Origin: UMGS1532 sp045594795
GTDB taxonomy: Bacteria; Bacillota; Clostridia; Oscillospirales; Acutalibacteraceae
Assembly: GCA_045594795.1 (NCBI GenBank)
Contig: JAZNZF010000008.1
Span: 1-6,044, forward strand
DNA length: 6,044 nucleotides
Direction of reading: 5' to 3'
This document shows positions 1 to 6,009 of the stretch, in pieces (positions within the stretch are counted from its first letter, which is position 1; every line of letters begins with the position of its first letter). The translations under genes and the position numbers were made by a program. Below the pieces are notes generated by a model. It had not been told where the DNA came from. It saw only the letters and a list, made by a program, of their open reading frames with translations, and searched no databases.

Positions 1-618
1 GCCCCTGTTGGCTGTTCTGTTATGGCTTATGACTATTTCAATTGTGATATGATTGAGGCGGCTCACGGTAGAGCACCCGCTATTGCAACGGGTGTAAAAC
101 GTGCCGACCCCGAAAATCATATAGTATTTACATACCAAGGCGATGGCGACTTAGCATCTATCGGTATGGCAGAAACTGTTCACTCTGCCGCAAGAAACGA
201 AAACATCACCGTTATTTTCGTAAACAACGCAATTTACGGTATGACAGGTGGCCAAATGGCACCTACCTCACTTCCCGGTCAGGTTACACAAACCTCGCCT
301 TACGGACGTGACGTAAACCATTGCGGCTTTCCTATAAGAGTTTGCGAAATGCTTTCGGAACTCGAGGGTCCTGAGTATTTAGAGCGCGTTACTGTTAATA
401 GCGTTAAGAATATTAAAAACGCTAAAAAAGCAATTAAAAAGGCTTTCCAAAACCAAATTGATGGCAAAGGCTTCTCGTTGGTTGAGGTTGTTTCAACCTG
501 TCCTACCAACTGGGGTATGACACCTCAGGCAGCGTTAAAATGGGTAGACGATAATATGTTACCTTACTATCCTTTGGGTGTTTACAAGGATAGGTCCGCT
601 AAAAAGGAGGAAGAATAA
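1..618 (+). CDS. 2-oxoacid:ferredoxin oxidoreductase, beta subunit (TPP-binding; VOR/KOR type), 5'-truncated by window edge
   Basis: This is the thiamine-pyrophosphate subunit of a cytoplasmic enzyme that oxidatively decarboxylates a 2-oxoacid to acyl-CoA and CO2 while reducing ferredoxin; the reaction is reversible. The frame is open from base 1, and the residues before the first ATG at 22 (APVGCSV) are family-conserved, so that ATG is internal. About 45 N-terminal residues, expected to carry a CPGCGH cluster motif, lie outside the window. Visible in 205 residues: a TPP/Mg motif starting GDGD at residues 47-50 and ending NN at 75-76, then a conserved IYGMTGGQMAPT stretch. Cys5 and Cys167 (in STCPTNW) are likely [4Fe-4S] ligands by comparison with characterised family members. 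The gamma subunit follows directly; alpha and delta (ferredoxin-like) subunits would be expected upstream. The following ilvE gene favours branched-chain 2-oxoacids (VOR), but 2-oxoglutarate (KOR) cannot be excluded by eye, so no symbol is given. Confidence 0.93.
   Translation, partial: APVGCSVMAYDYFNCDMIEAAHGRAPAIATGVKRADPENHIVFTYQGDGDLASIGMAETVHSAARNENITVIFVNNAIYGMTGGQMAPTSLPGQVTQTSPYGRDVNHCGFPIRVCEMLSELEGPEYLERVTVNSVKNIKNAKKAIKKAFQNQIDGKGFSLVEVVSTCPTNWGMTPQAALKWVDDNMLPYYPLGVYKDRSAKKEEE
605..610 (+). promoter_or_regulatory. Shine-Dalgarno for the gamma subunit, inside the beta-subunit gene
   Basis: AGGAGG sits 7 bases before the ATG at 618 and lies within the last codons of the upstream gene, which there encode a Lys/Glu-rich tail. 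The stop and start share one base (TAATG). This supports the 618 start and suggests translational coupling, which would help keep the two subunits in equal amounts. Confidence 0.85.
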
Positions 619-1154
619 TGAGCACTACACAAATGTTATTTTCCGGCTTCGGCGGTCAAGGCATACTTTTCACAGGTAAATTTGTAGCCTACAAAGGTCT
701 TATTGAGGAAAAGCAGGTTAGCTGGCTTCCTTCGTACGGACCCGAAATGCGTGGCGGTACTGCAAGCTGCGGTGTTATCGTTAGCGACGAGGGCGTTGGC
801 TCACCTATAGTTTCTACACCTGATGTGCTTATTGCCATGAACCTTCCTTCACTTGATAAGTACGAGGGTGCGGTAGCTAAAGGTGGCGTTATAATAGCCG
901 ATTCATCGCTAATTGAACGCAAGGTCAACCGCGACGATGTTACTGCTTATTACGTACCCGCAACCAAACTTGCAGGCGAAAACGGAATACCCAAGCTTGC
1001 TAATATGATTATTTTAGGTAAGCTTTTAAAGGTAATGGGCGAGTTCGATATCGAGGCTGTAAAAGCAACCTTAGCAAAGGTTGTTCCGCCTAAGAAAGCT
1101 GATATGTTAGAGGTAAACCTAAAAGCAATGCAGCTTGGCGCTGATTACGAATAA
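618..1154 (+). CDS. 2-oxoacid:ferredoxin oxidoreductase, gamma subunit (POR domain)
   Basis: The 178-residue product is the gamma subunit of the same oxidoreductase complex; in this family the gamma domain contributes to CoA binding and complex assembly. The whole protein is one POR-family domain. It opens with the glycine-rich loop GFGGQG at residues 10-15, followed by the conserved SYGPEMRGGTASC block at 39-51 and an IVSTPDVLIAMN stretch typical of the family. Length is normal for a separate gamma subunit. It overlaps the beta gene by one base and has a near-perfect Shine-Dalgarno, so the start is secure. As with the beta subunit, the substrate (branched-chain 2-oxoacid or 2-oxoglutarate) is inferred only from the neighbouring ilvE. 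No damage or unusual composition is seen. Confidence 0.93.
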   Translation: MSTTQMLFSGFGGQGILFTGKFVAYKGLIEEKQVSWLPSYGPEMRGGTASCGVIVSDEGVGSPIVSTPDVLIAMNLPSLDKYEGAVAKGGVIIADSSLIERKVNRDDVTAYYVPATKLAGENGIPKLANMIILGKLLKVMGEFDIEAVKATLAKVVPPKKADMLEVNLKAMQLGADYE

Positions 1155-1168
1155 AAGGTGAGAATATT

Positions 1169-2233
1169 ATGGAAATTAAGTTTATAAAAAACGAAAACCC
1201 AAGTGTAAAACCCGATAGCTCTACTTTGGGCTTTGGCAAGGTGTTTACCGACCATATGTTTATTATGGACTTTTCAAAAGAAAATGGCTGGCATGATGCA
1301 CGAATAGTACCTTTCCAAAACATTTCACTACATCCTGCTTCAACAGTATTGCACTATGGCTCTGAAATTTTTGAGGGCTTAAAGGCTTACAGAAAGGCAG
1401 ACGGTAGCGTGCAGATGTTCAGACCCGAAGAGAATATTGCCCGTCTTAACCGCTCGGCTGAAAGACTTTGTCTTCCTCAAATCCCCGAGGATATGGCTTT
1501 AGAGGTATTAACAAAGTTTGTTGAGACTGAAAAAGACTGGACACCTTCTGCTGAAGGAACCTCTCTTTACCTTCGTCCTTTCCTATTTGGTAATGATGAA
1601 TCCTTGGGTGTACACGCTGTAAACAACGCTACATTCGTTATTATCGCTTCCCCTGTTGGTAGCTATTATAAAGAGGGTATTAACCCCGTTAAAATTATGA
1701 TAGAGGATGAGGACGTACGTGCAGTTCGCGGCGGTACAGGTTACGCTAAATGTGGTGGTAACTATGCTGCAAGTAACAGGGCTGGTGAGCGTGCCGAAAA
1801 GCAGGGCTATTCTCAGGTGCTTTGGCTTGACGGTGTAGAGCGCAAGTATATTGAAGAGGTTGGCGCTATGAACGTAATGTTCAAAATTTCGGGCGAAATT
1901 GTAACACCAATGCTTTCGGGCTCGATTCTTCCAGGTATCACCCGTAAGTCTTGCATCGAGCTGCTAAAAAGCGAGGGCTACAAGGTTAGCGAAAGGCTTA
2001 TTAGCATAGACGAGCTTGACAAAGCAATGGCAGACGGCACTTTAGAGGAAGCTTGGGGTTGCGGTACTGCAGCGGTTGTATCACCTATAGGTGAGCTTTG
2101 CTACAAGGGTACAAAATATACCGTTGGCGGCGGCAAAATTGGTGAGGTTACTCAACACCTATACGATACCTTAACCGGTATACAGTGGGGTAAAATCGAA
2201 GATAAATTCGGCTGGACCTACCCTGTAAAATAA
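1169..2233 (+). CDS. ilvE: Branched-chain amino acid aminotransferase (EC 2.6.1.42)
   Basis: This cytoplasmic PLP enzyme transfers the amino group between Val, Leu or Ile and 2-oxoglutarate, and is the last step of their synthesis or first step of their breakdown. The 354-residue protein is a fold-type IV (class IV) aminotransferase of the longer, eukaryote/Firmicute-like BCAT subgroup. Visible motifs: YGSEIFEGLKAYR at 63-75, the probable Schiff-base lysine Lys194 in GYAKCGGNYAAS, the signature EEVGAMN at 229-235, LPGITR at 254-259 and GCGTAAVVSPIG at 297-308. The ATG has a good Shine-Dalgarno (AAAGGTGAG, 1154-1162) 6 bases upstream. It starts 14 bases after the gamma-subunit stop with no terminator or promoter between, so it is almost certainly cotranscribed. 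A D-amino-acid aminotransferase or aminodeoxychorismate lyase is unlikely given the length and the BCAT signatures. Confidence 0.95.
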   Translation: MEIKFIKNENPSVKPDSSTLGFGKVFTDHMFIMDFSKENGWHDARIVPFQNISLHPASTVLHYGSEIFEGLKAYRKADGSVQMFRPEENIARLNRSAERLCLPQIPEDMALEVLTKFVETEKDWTPSAEGTSLYLRPFLFGNDESLGVHAVNNATFVIIASPVGSYYKEGINPVKIMIEDEDVRAVRGGTGYAKCGGNYAASNRAGERAEKQGYSQVLWLDGVERKYIEEVGAMNVMFKISGEIVTPMLSGSILPGITRKSCIELLKSEGYKVSERLISIDELDKAMADGTLEEAWGCGTAAVVSPIGELCYKGTKYTVGGGKIGEVTQHLYDTLTGIQWGKIEDKFGWTYPVK

Positions 2234-2248
2234 AAACCTAAAACGACT

Positions 2249-2282
2249 AAAACCTATGGTAGTAACATACCATAGGTTTTTT
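2249..2282 (+). terminator. Rho-independent terminator of the oxidoreductase-ilvE operon, possibly bidirectional
   Basis: A perfect 13-bp inverted repeat (arms 2249-2261 and 2268-2280, with CCTATGGT/ACCATAGG at the core) encloses a 6-base loop GTAACA and ends in a run of six T at 2277-2282. It begins 16 bases after the ilvE stop. Read on the other strand the same stem follows the glmS stop by about 10 bases and is followed by four T and then a second short T-rich stretch. It may therefore end both convergent transcripts, though it looks stronger in the + direction. Confidence 0.9.
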
Positions 2283-2290
2283 GTTGCTTA

Positions 2291-4120
2291 TTATTCAACC
2301 GTAACCGATTTTGCAAGGTTGCGGGGCTTATCTATATCGCATTTCCGCAAGCGTGCTATTTCGTAGGCAAGAAGCTGCATTGCTACCATTGCAGAAAGAA
2401 TGGTGGAATTAATGCTCGATTTTGGCAGTCTTAGTACGCACTCCGCCGCCTTTTCGGGTAGCTCTGCTGAGCTATCGCAAATTAGAAGAACATTCGCACC
2501 ACGACTGCTACATTCACGAATATTGCTAACTGTTTTGCCGTAAAGCTCGGGGGTGGTGGATACAGCAATCACGGGTGTGCCGTCGGTTATAAGAGAGATG
2601 GTGCCGTGCTTCAGTTCACCTGCGGCATAAGCCTCGCTGTGAATATAGGAAATCTCTTTTAATTTTAAAGAACCTTCCACACAAAGCGAATAGTCAATAC
2701 CCCTGCCAATATAGAAAAGATTATCGCTTAAATAAAAATCCTTTGCTATCTCTTTAATTTCTTCGTGTAGGGTAAAGGCTGCGGTGATTGCTTTCAGCAT
2801 ATCACCCACAAGCTCTTTGCAATATTCTTTAATTTCGTTCTCGCTAAGTGTACCGCGAAGCTCTGAAAGTTTTGCCGAAATAAGCATAAAAGCCGCAACC
2901 TGAACGCAGTAGCCTTTGGTTGTAGCAACCGCGATTTCAGGGCCCGCATAGGTGTAAAGAGTGGCGTCTGCTTCCCTCCCAATAGTAGAGCCAACAACGT
3001 TTACAATGCCAAGTGTAAAAGCGCCCTGCCCCTTGCTATAGCGGAGTGCCGCCAAGCTATCGGCAGTTTCACCCGACTGTGAAACAATTATAACCAAGGT
3101 TTTATCGTCAATTAGTGGCTTATTGTAGCGAAATTCAGAAGCTATTTCAACTGTAACAGGTATGCGCGCTTTAGCTTCAATTAAAGACTTGCCAACAAGT
3201 CCTGCATGCATTGCAGAGCCACAGGCAACTACGTATATCTTATTTGTGTTTATGAAAAGCTCGTCGCTAATGCCATCTATAGAAAAATCGGGCATACCAT
3301 TTTTAATTCTTGCGCTTACAGTCTTAAAAAAGGCGTCGGGCTGTTCGTGTATTTCTTTAAGCATAAAATGCTCGTAGCCACCCTTTTCGGCGGCAGATGC
3401 ACGCATATCGGTCTTTTCCCAAACAGGCTTAATTTTCTCCCCGTTTTTATCAATAAGAGTAATCTCGCTTGCGTTAGTTATCGCAACCAAGCCTTCCTCT
3501 AAAAAGCAAAGTGTGTTGGTAAATGGCAAAAGGGCGGTCATATCCGAAGCAATATAGCTGCCATCGGTGCCTTTTCCGAGAATAAGCGGACTATCCTTGC
3601 GTATTGCGTATATATAACCCTCTATATCATTAAATACAATTTCAAAAGCATACGAGCCTTCCATACGTTCTGTAGCAGCATAAATTGCTTTAACAGGGTC
3701 AGCTAAACGTTTGTATTCTTCTGTAATAACAAATGCGGCAACCTCTGTATCGGTTTCGGATAAAAACTCTACACCCTTATCAGTTAGCTCGTCTTTAAGC
3801 TCACGATAGTTTTCTATAATGCCGTTATGCACAAGTGCCAAGAGGTCGGTCTTATGGGGGTGTGCGTTGGCATCGGAAGGTCCGCCGTGGGTTGCCCAAC
3901 GTGTATGACCAATAGCACAATTAATACTTGGGAAGTTTGTTTTTTCAAGCTTGTCGCGTAAAACATCAACTCTGCCTTTTGTTTTACAAACGGCAATATC
4001 GCGGCCATAGTTACCCGCAATACCAACCGAGTCGTAGCCACGATATTCTAAAACAGTAAGTCCTTTTATAATTTTTGGTACTGCATTCTCAGTACCGGTG
4101 TAGCCAATAATTCCGCACAT
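2291..4120 (-). CDS. glmS: Glutamine--fructose-6-phosphate aminotransferase, isomerizing (EC 2.6.1.16)
   Basis: This enzyme makes glucosamine-6-phosphate from fructose-6-phosphate and glutamine, the committed step to UDP-GlcNAc and hence peptidoglycan. The 609-residue length is standard. The N-terminal class II glutamine amidotransferase domain (about 1-240) shows the nucleophile Cys2 exposed by Met removal (MCGIIGY), HTRWATHG at 72-79, HNGIIEN at 98-104 and ETDTE at 122-126. Two sugar-isomerase (SIS) domains follow: one at about 288-420 with CGSA at 300-303 and SQSGETADS at 347-355, and one at about 460-600 with EGSLKLKEISYIHSEAYAAGELKHG at 482-506. The C-terminal tail NLAKSVTVE is the conserved end that carries the catalytic lysine (Lys604). 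A Shine-Dalgarno AAAGGGA (4128-4134) precedes the ATG by 7 bases. The gene is complete, monocistronic in appearance, and convergent with ilvE. Confidence 0.98.
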   Translation of the reverse strand: MCGIIGYTGTENAVPKIIKGLTVLEYRGYDSVGIAGNYGRDIAVCKTKGRVDVLRDKLEKTNFPSINCAIGHTRWATHGGPSDANAHPHKTDLLALVHNGIIENYRELKDELTDKGVEFLSETDTEVAAFVITEEYKRLADPVKAIYAATERMEGSYAFEIVFNDIEGYIYAIRKDSPLILGKGTDGSYIASDMTALLPFTNTLCFLEEGLVAITNASEITLIDKNGEKIKPVWEKTDMRASAAEKGGYEHFMLKEIHEQPDAFFKTVSARIKNGMPDFSIDGISDELFINTNKIYVVACGSAMHAGLVGKSLIEAKARIPVTVEIASEFRYNKPLIDDKTLVIIVSQSGETADSLAALRYSKGQGAFTLGIVNVVGSTIGREADATLYTYAGPEIAVATTKGYCVQVAAFMLISAKLSELRGTLSENEIKEYCKELVGDMLKAITAAFTLHEEIKEIAKDFYLSDNLFYIGRGIDYSLCVEGSLKLKEISYIHSEAYAAGELKHGTISLITDGTPVIAVSTTPELYGKTVSNIRECSSRGANVLLICDSSAELPEKAAECVLRLPKSSINSTILSAMVAMQLLAYEIARLRKCDIDKPRNLAKSVTVE

Positions 4121-4297
4121 AAAAATATCCCTTTCTTTGCCACGTTTAAATTAGCCATTGGATATAATATTCCCCAAAAACTTCTCGCGAGCTCAAAACC
4201 AAAGAAAGAATATCAAATAATTTCGTTAACAGGGTTTTGCTTCAAAAAAGAGACGTTTTTAAAAATATAATATGCAGAAAACTACATTCTGATACAG
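4121..4297 (-). promoter_or_regulatory. glmS upstream/leader region, no glmS ribozyme core seen
   Basis: This AT-rich stretch lies between the terminator of the upstream gene and the glmS start, and must contain the glmS promoter. I find no confident -35/-10 pair. The best is weak: TTGAAG (4240-4245) with AATTAT (4217-4222) on the - strand at 17 bases. Other A/T-rich -10-like hexamers (TATTAT at 4164-4169 and 4267-4272) lack a matching -35. The conserved glmS ribozyme start (AGCGCC-type cleavage site, AGAACUGGC) is absent. A local GC-rich palindrome CTCGCGAG at 4184-4191 stands out against the AT background but has no assignable role. Confidence 0.5.
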
Positions 4298-4299
4298 AA
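4287..4299. repeat. 13-bp interrupted palindrome, possible operator
   Basis: TTCTG-ATA-CAGAA is a perfect 5-bp inverted repeat around a 3-base centre, placed between the secreted-protein terminator and the glmS leader. On the - strand its first part (TTTTCTGTAT, 4292-4301) recurs exactly 20 bases downstream as TTTTCTGCAT (4272-4281), close to two helical turns. It could be a binding site controlling glmS, but repeats of this size arise by chance in AT-rich DNA, so this is weak. Confidence 0.25.
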
Positions 4300-4341
4300 A
4301 AATAAAAAAGCTGAGCCTTTGCATTTCGCTAAGACTCAGCT
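4298..4341 (-). terminator. Rho-independent terminator of the secreted LRR protein gene
   Basis: On the - strand, AGCTGAG pairs with CTCAGCT (7 bp; 4335-4341 and 4309-4315), extended after one mismatch by three more pairs, with an 11-base loop. The stem runs into TTTTTTATTTTT (4298-4309). It starts 15 bases after the stop codon of the upstream gene, so it should separate that gene's transcript from glmS. The opposite side has no T run, so it is one-directional. Confidence 0.88.
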
Positions 4342-4356
4342 AAATTTAAATGGATA

Positions 4357-5940
4357 TTAGTTATTAGTAACGCTTACAATATTGCTGTAATAATAATTTT
4401 CGCCAACCTTAATGTATGCGCGTGCATATCGTGTAGCGCCTACCTTTATATTAAGGGTACCTACAAAATCATGTCTTGAAGAAGAATTGTTACAAGAGCT
4501 GCTTGTGATAATCGCCTTGTTTTCTTTTGCTGCATCAGATATTATCTCGTAAGTGAAGGTTTCATCATTAAGCGTAGAGCCAAAGCTGTTGTTCGTAAAC
4601 ATCACGCCGTACTCGGTTACGTTTTCGCTTTCTGCATGTGCAAAAACCATATACTTGTTATCCTCAAGAACGGTACCTACTACAGAAACCTTATTAAGTG
4701 CGTCGACCACATCGGCGCTTGCATTTACAACCATTTGGTCACCGCAAGCGTATAGCTTTAGTGTATCACCAATGCCTACCACATTACCTTGTATTAACCA
4801 AGAATTAGCGTTTTGGTCTATAGTAGTAACAAGAGAATCGTAGGGGAGGGTTGTTTGTAACAACACCTGATTATTGACAGCGTAAACTAATATTTCTGTT
4901 GTAATGTTTTGGTTTCGAATGTATCTTGCAGTGAATGTGCAATTAGAATAGATAGGCAAGCCTGAATAAATGTTGTCGTTCCACACCTGTAAGCCATCGA
5001 TTTTATATGTTTCATAGCCGTAAATTTCAGGAGCTACTATTGTGTCTATTATAGATTTATAATTGTCTAATGTTTCACCGGGATTAACAGTTAGCTCGTA
5101 GATCAGCTTATCACCCGCACCTAAAAAAGTAATTGTATAGGTTATAGGCTCAAACGGAATGGAGTTGTTTTCAGCGTAGCTTTGGGCGTAACTATTTTCG
5201 TATCCACGAATAGTTAGACTGCTGCAACCGTCAAAAGCAGTGTCACCGATGGAAACTACAGTTTCGGGGATTTCTACACTCTGTACAGCTGTATTAAGTG
5301 CAAAAGCATCGTTTCTTATCGAGGTAACGTTATACTCGCCAACCGATGAGGGTATAACCGTTGTGATGTCGGTGCCGATATATCTTGTAATTTCGGCTGA
5401 GCCGTCTTTTAATGTGTAAGCATAATCATCCTCTACAAAAGCGCTATCAACATATACAAAAGAATTATTAGTTTGTTCGTTGCCAAAATTAGCAATGCTG
5501 TTGCCCGTGGTAATATCTACAACCTTTATAGAAGCACTAAGCATATCACCTGAAACAATATCTTCACTAACCGAACAGTTAAGGTCAAAAAGTGGGAATA
5601 AACCGTCTTTAGAGTTTTCGGTTTCCTCAACTGCTTTAGCGCTTAAGTTGTATAACAGGAACATACCAAAATCGTCGGTAGAATAAACCTCCCAAATTTC
5701 GCTCATTCTACTGGTTACTGAATGGGGTGTATATTCTTGCGGAAGTTCAACTTTAAATTGCAGACCCTTTACATCGGCTATCGCATCGGTTTGTTTTAAG
5801 CAGAAGGTTAAAACACCGTCGGTTGAAATTTCCGAAACAACAACCGCATTATCAACCTCTGCAGCTTTTACAGTATCGGTAGGCAAATAAAGGCTAAAAA
5901 GGAAAACAAAGGACAAAATAATTGCACAAAATTTTTTCAT
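4357..5940 (-). CDS. Secreted multidomain protein with cohesin-like region and BspA-type leucine-rich repeats, function unknown
   Basis: A 527-residue exported protein of unknown role. Residues 1-27 form a signal peptide (Lys-Lys start, long hydrophobic core, likely cleavage in VKAAE). Residues about 28-164 resemble a cohesin/CBM-like beta-sandwich (GLQFKVELP, later a DGLFPLFDLNCSV strand and SGDMLSASIKV); this is my reading of the pattern, not a search. About 173-266 is an LRR_5/BspA-type cassette (IRNDAFALN, VEIPETVVSIGDTAFDGCSSL, then the typical GYENSYAQSYAENNSIPF cap). About 267-341 looks like a B-repeat/Flg_new-type module (TITFLGAGDKLIYELTVNPGE). The remaining ~180 residues are beta-rich and end ARAYIKVGENYYYSNIVSVTNN, a style seen at the C-terminus of clostridial surface proteins. 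There is no LPXTG, C-terminal membrane helix or lipobox, so it is probably released or non-covalently bound. The start at 5940 is chosen because the signal peptide begins there; an in-frame TTG at 6009 coincides with the -35 box. It has its own promoter and terminator. Confidence 0.9.
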   Translation of the reverse strand: MKKFCAIILSFVFLFSLYLPTDTVKAAEVDNAVVVSEISTDGVLTFCLKQTDAIADVKGLQFKVELPQEYTPHSVTSRMSEIWEVYSTDDFGMFLLYNLSAKAVEETENSKDGLFPLFDLNCSVSEDIVSGDMLSASIKVVDITTGNSIANFGNEQTNNSFVYVDSAFVEDDYAYTLKDGSAEITRYIGTDITTVIPSSVGEYNVTSIRNDAFALNTAVQSVEIPETVVSIGDTAFDGCSSLTIRGYENSYAQSYAENNSIPFEPITYTITFLGAGDKLIYELTVNPGETLDNYKSIIDTIVAPEIYGYETYKIDGLQVWNDNIYSGLPIYSNCTFTARYIRNQNITTEILVYAVNNQVLLQTTLPYDSLVTTIDQNANSWLIQGNVVGIGDTLKLYACGDQMVVNASADVVDALNKVSVVGTVLEDNKYMVFAHAESENVTEYGVMFTNNSFGSTLNDETFTYEIISDAAKENKAIITSSSCNNSSSRHDFVGTLNIKVGATRYARAYIKVGENYYYSNIVSVTNN

Positions 5941-5948
5941 TTTTTCAT
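5933..5948 (-). repeat. Tandem 8-bp duplication of the start region with a 3-codon mini-ORF
   Basis: ATGAAAAA occurs twice in a row on the - strand (5948-5941 and 5940-5933). The first ATG is out of frame: ATG-AAA-AAA-TGA, whose stop overlaps the true start as ATGA. The only Shine-Dalgarno-like motif, GGGA at 5951-5954, is 10 bases from the true ATG and just 2 from the upstream one, so the downstream ATG fits better. This arrangement could lower or couple initiation, or be a neutral slippage duplication. Confidence 0.6.
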
Positions 5949-5980
5949 TATCCCAAAAAAATAGTATTTCTTTAATTGAA

Positions 5981-6009
5981 ATTATATCACACAAAATATA
6001 AATATGCAA
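5981..6009 (-). promoter_or_regulatory. Sigma-A-type promoter with extended -10 for the secreted LRR protein gene
   Basis: On the - strand the -10 is a perfect TATAAT (5981-5986) preceded by TGA (5987-5989), giving an extended -10 TGnTATAAT. A partial -35, TTGCAT (6004-6009), lies at the ideal 17-base spacing. Transcription would begin near 5974, leaving a leader of about 35 bases before the ATG at 5940. Spacing, perfect -10 and the absence of any gene between make this a strong call. Confidence 0.8.

Noticed and set aside
22..24. ATG at 22 as the start of the beta subunit
   Set aside because: Conserved family sequence (APVGCSV) continues in frame up to base 1 and there is no Shine-Dalgarno, so the gene is cut by the window edge and this Met is internal.
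300..1323. Antisense open frames at 300-509, 689-928 and 1090-1323 (-)
   Set aside because: They lie opposite well-conserved oxidoreductase and ilvE genes, have no family-like sequence or Shine-Dalgarno, and look like complementary-strand shadows.
2794..4041. Alternate-frame open frames inside glmS (2794-2997 -, 3162-3377 +, 3206-3502 +, 3814-4041 -)
   Set aside because: All are nested in the intact, fully motif-supported glmS and encode low-complexity or unrelated sequence.
4138..4168. Possible + strand promoter: TTGCCA (4138-4143) and perfect TATAAT (4163-4168)
   Set aside because: Spacing is 19 bases, no + strand gene follows, and the region is AT-rich enough to give a TATAAT by chance; an antisense transcript cannot be excluded but is unsupported.
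4553..5686. Plus-strand open frames 4553-4843 and 5480-5686 opposite the secreted protein
   Set aside because: They are Ser/Thr/Leu-rich shadows of the - strand gene with no ribosome site or recognisable domain.
5913..5940. Lipoprotein signal at Cys5 of the secreted protein
   Set aside because: The cysteine lies before the hydrophobic core, not after it, and there is no L-[AS]-[GA]-C lipobox; an ordinary signal peptidase I site fits better.
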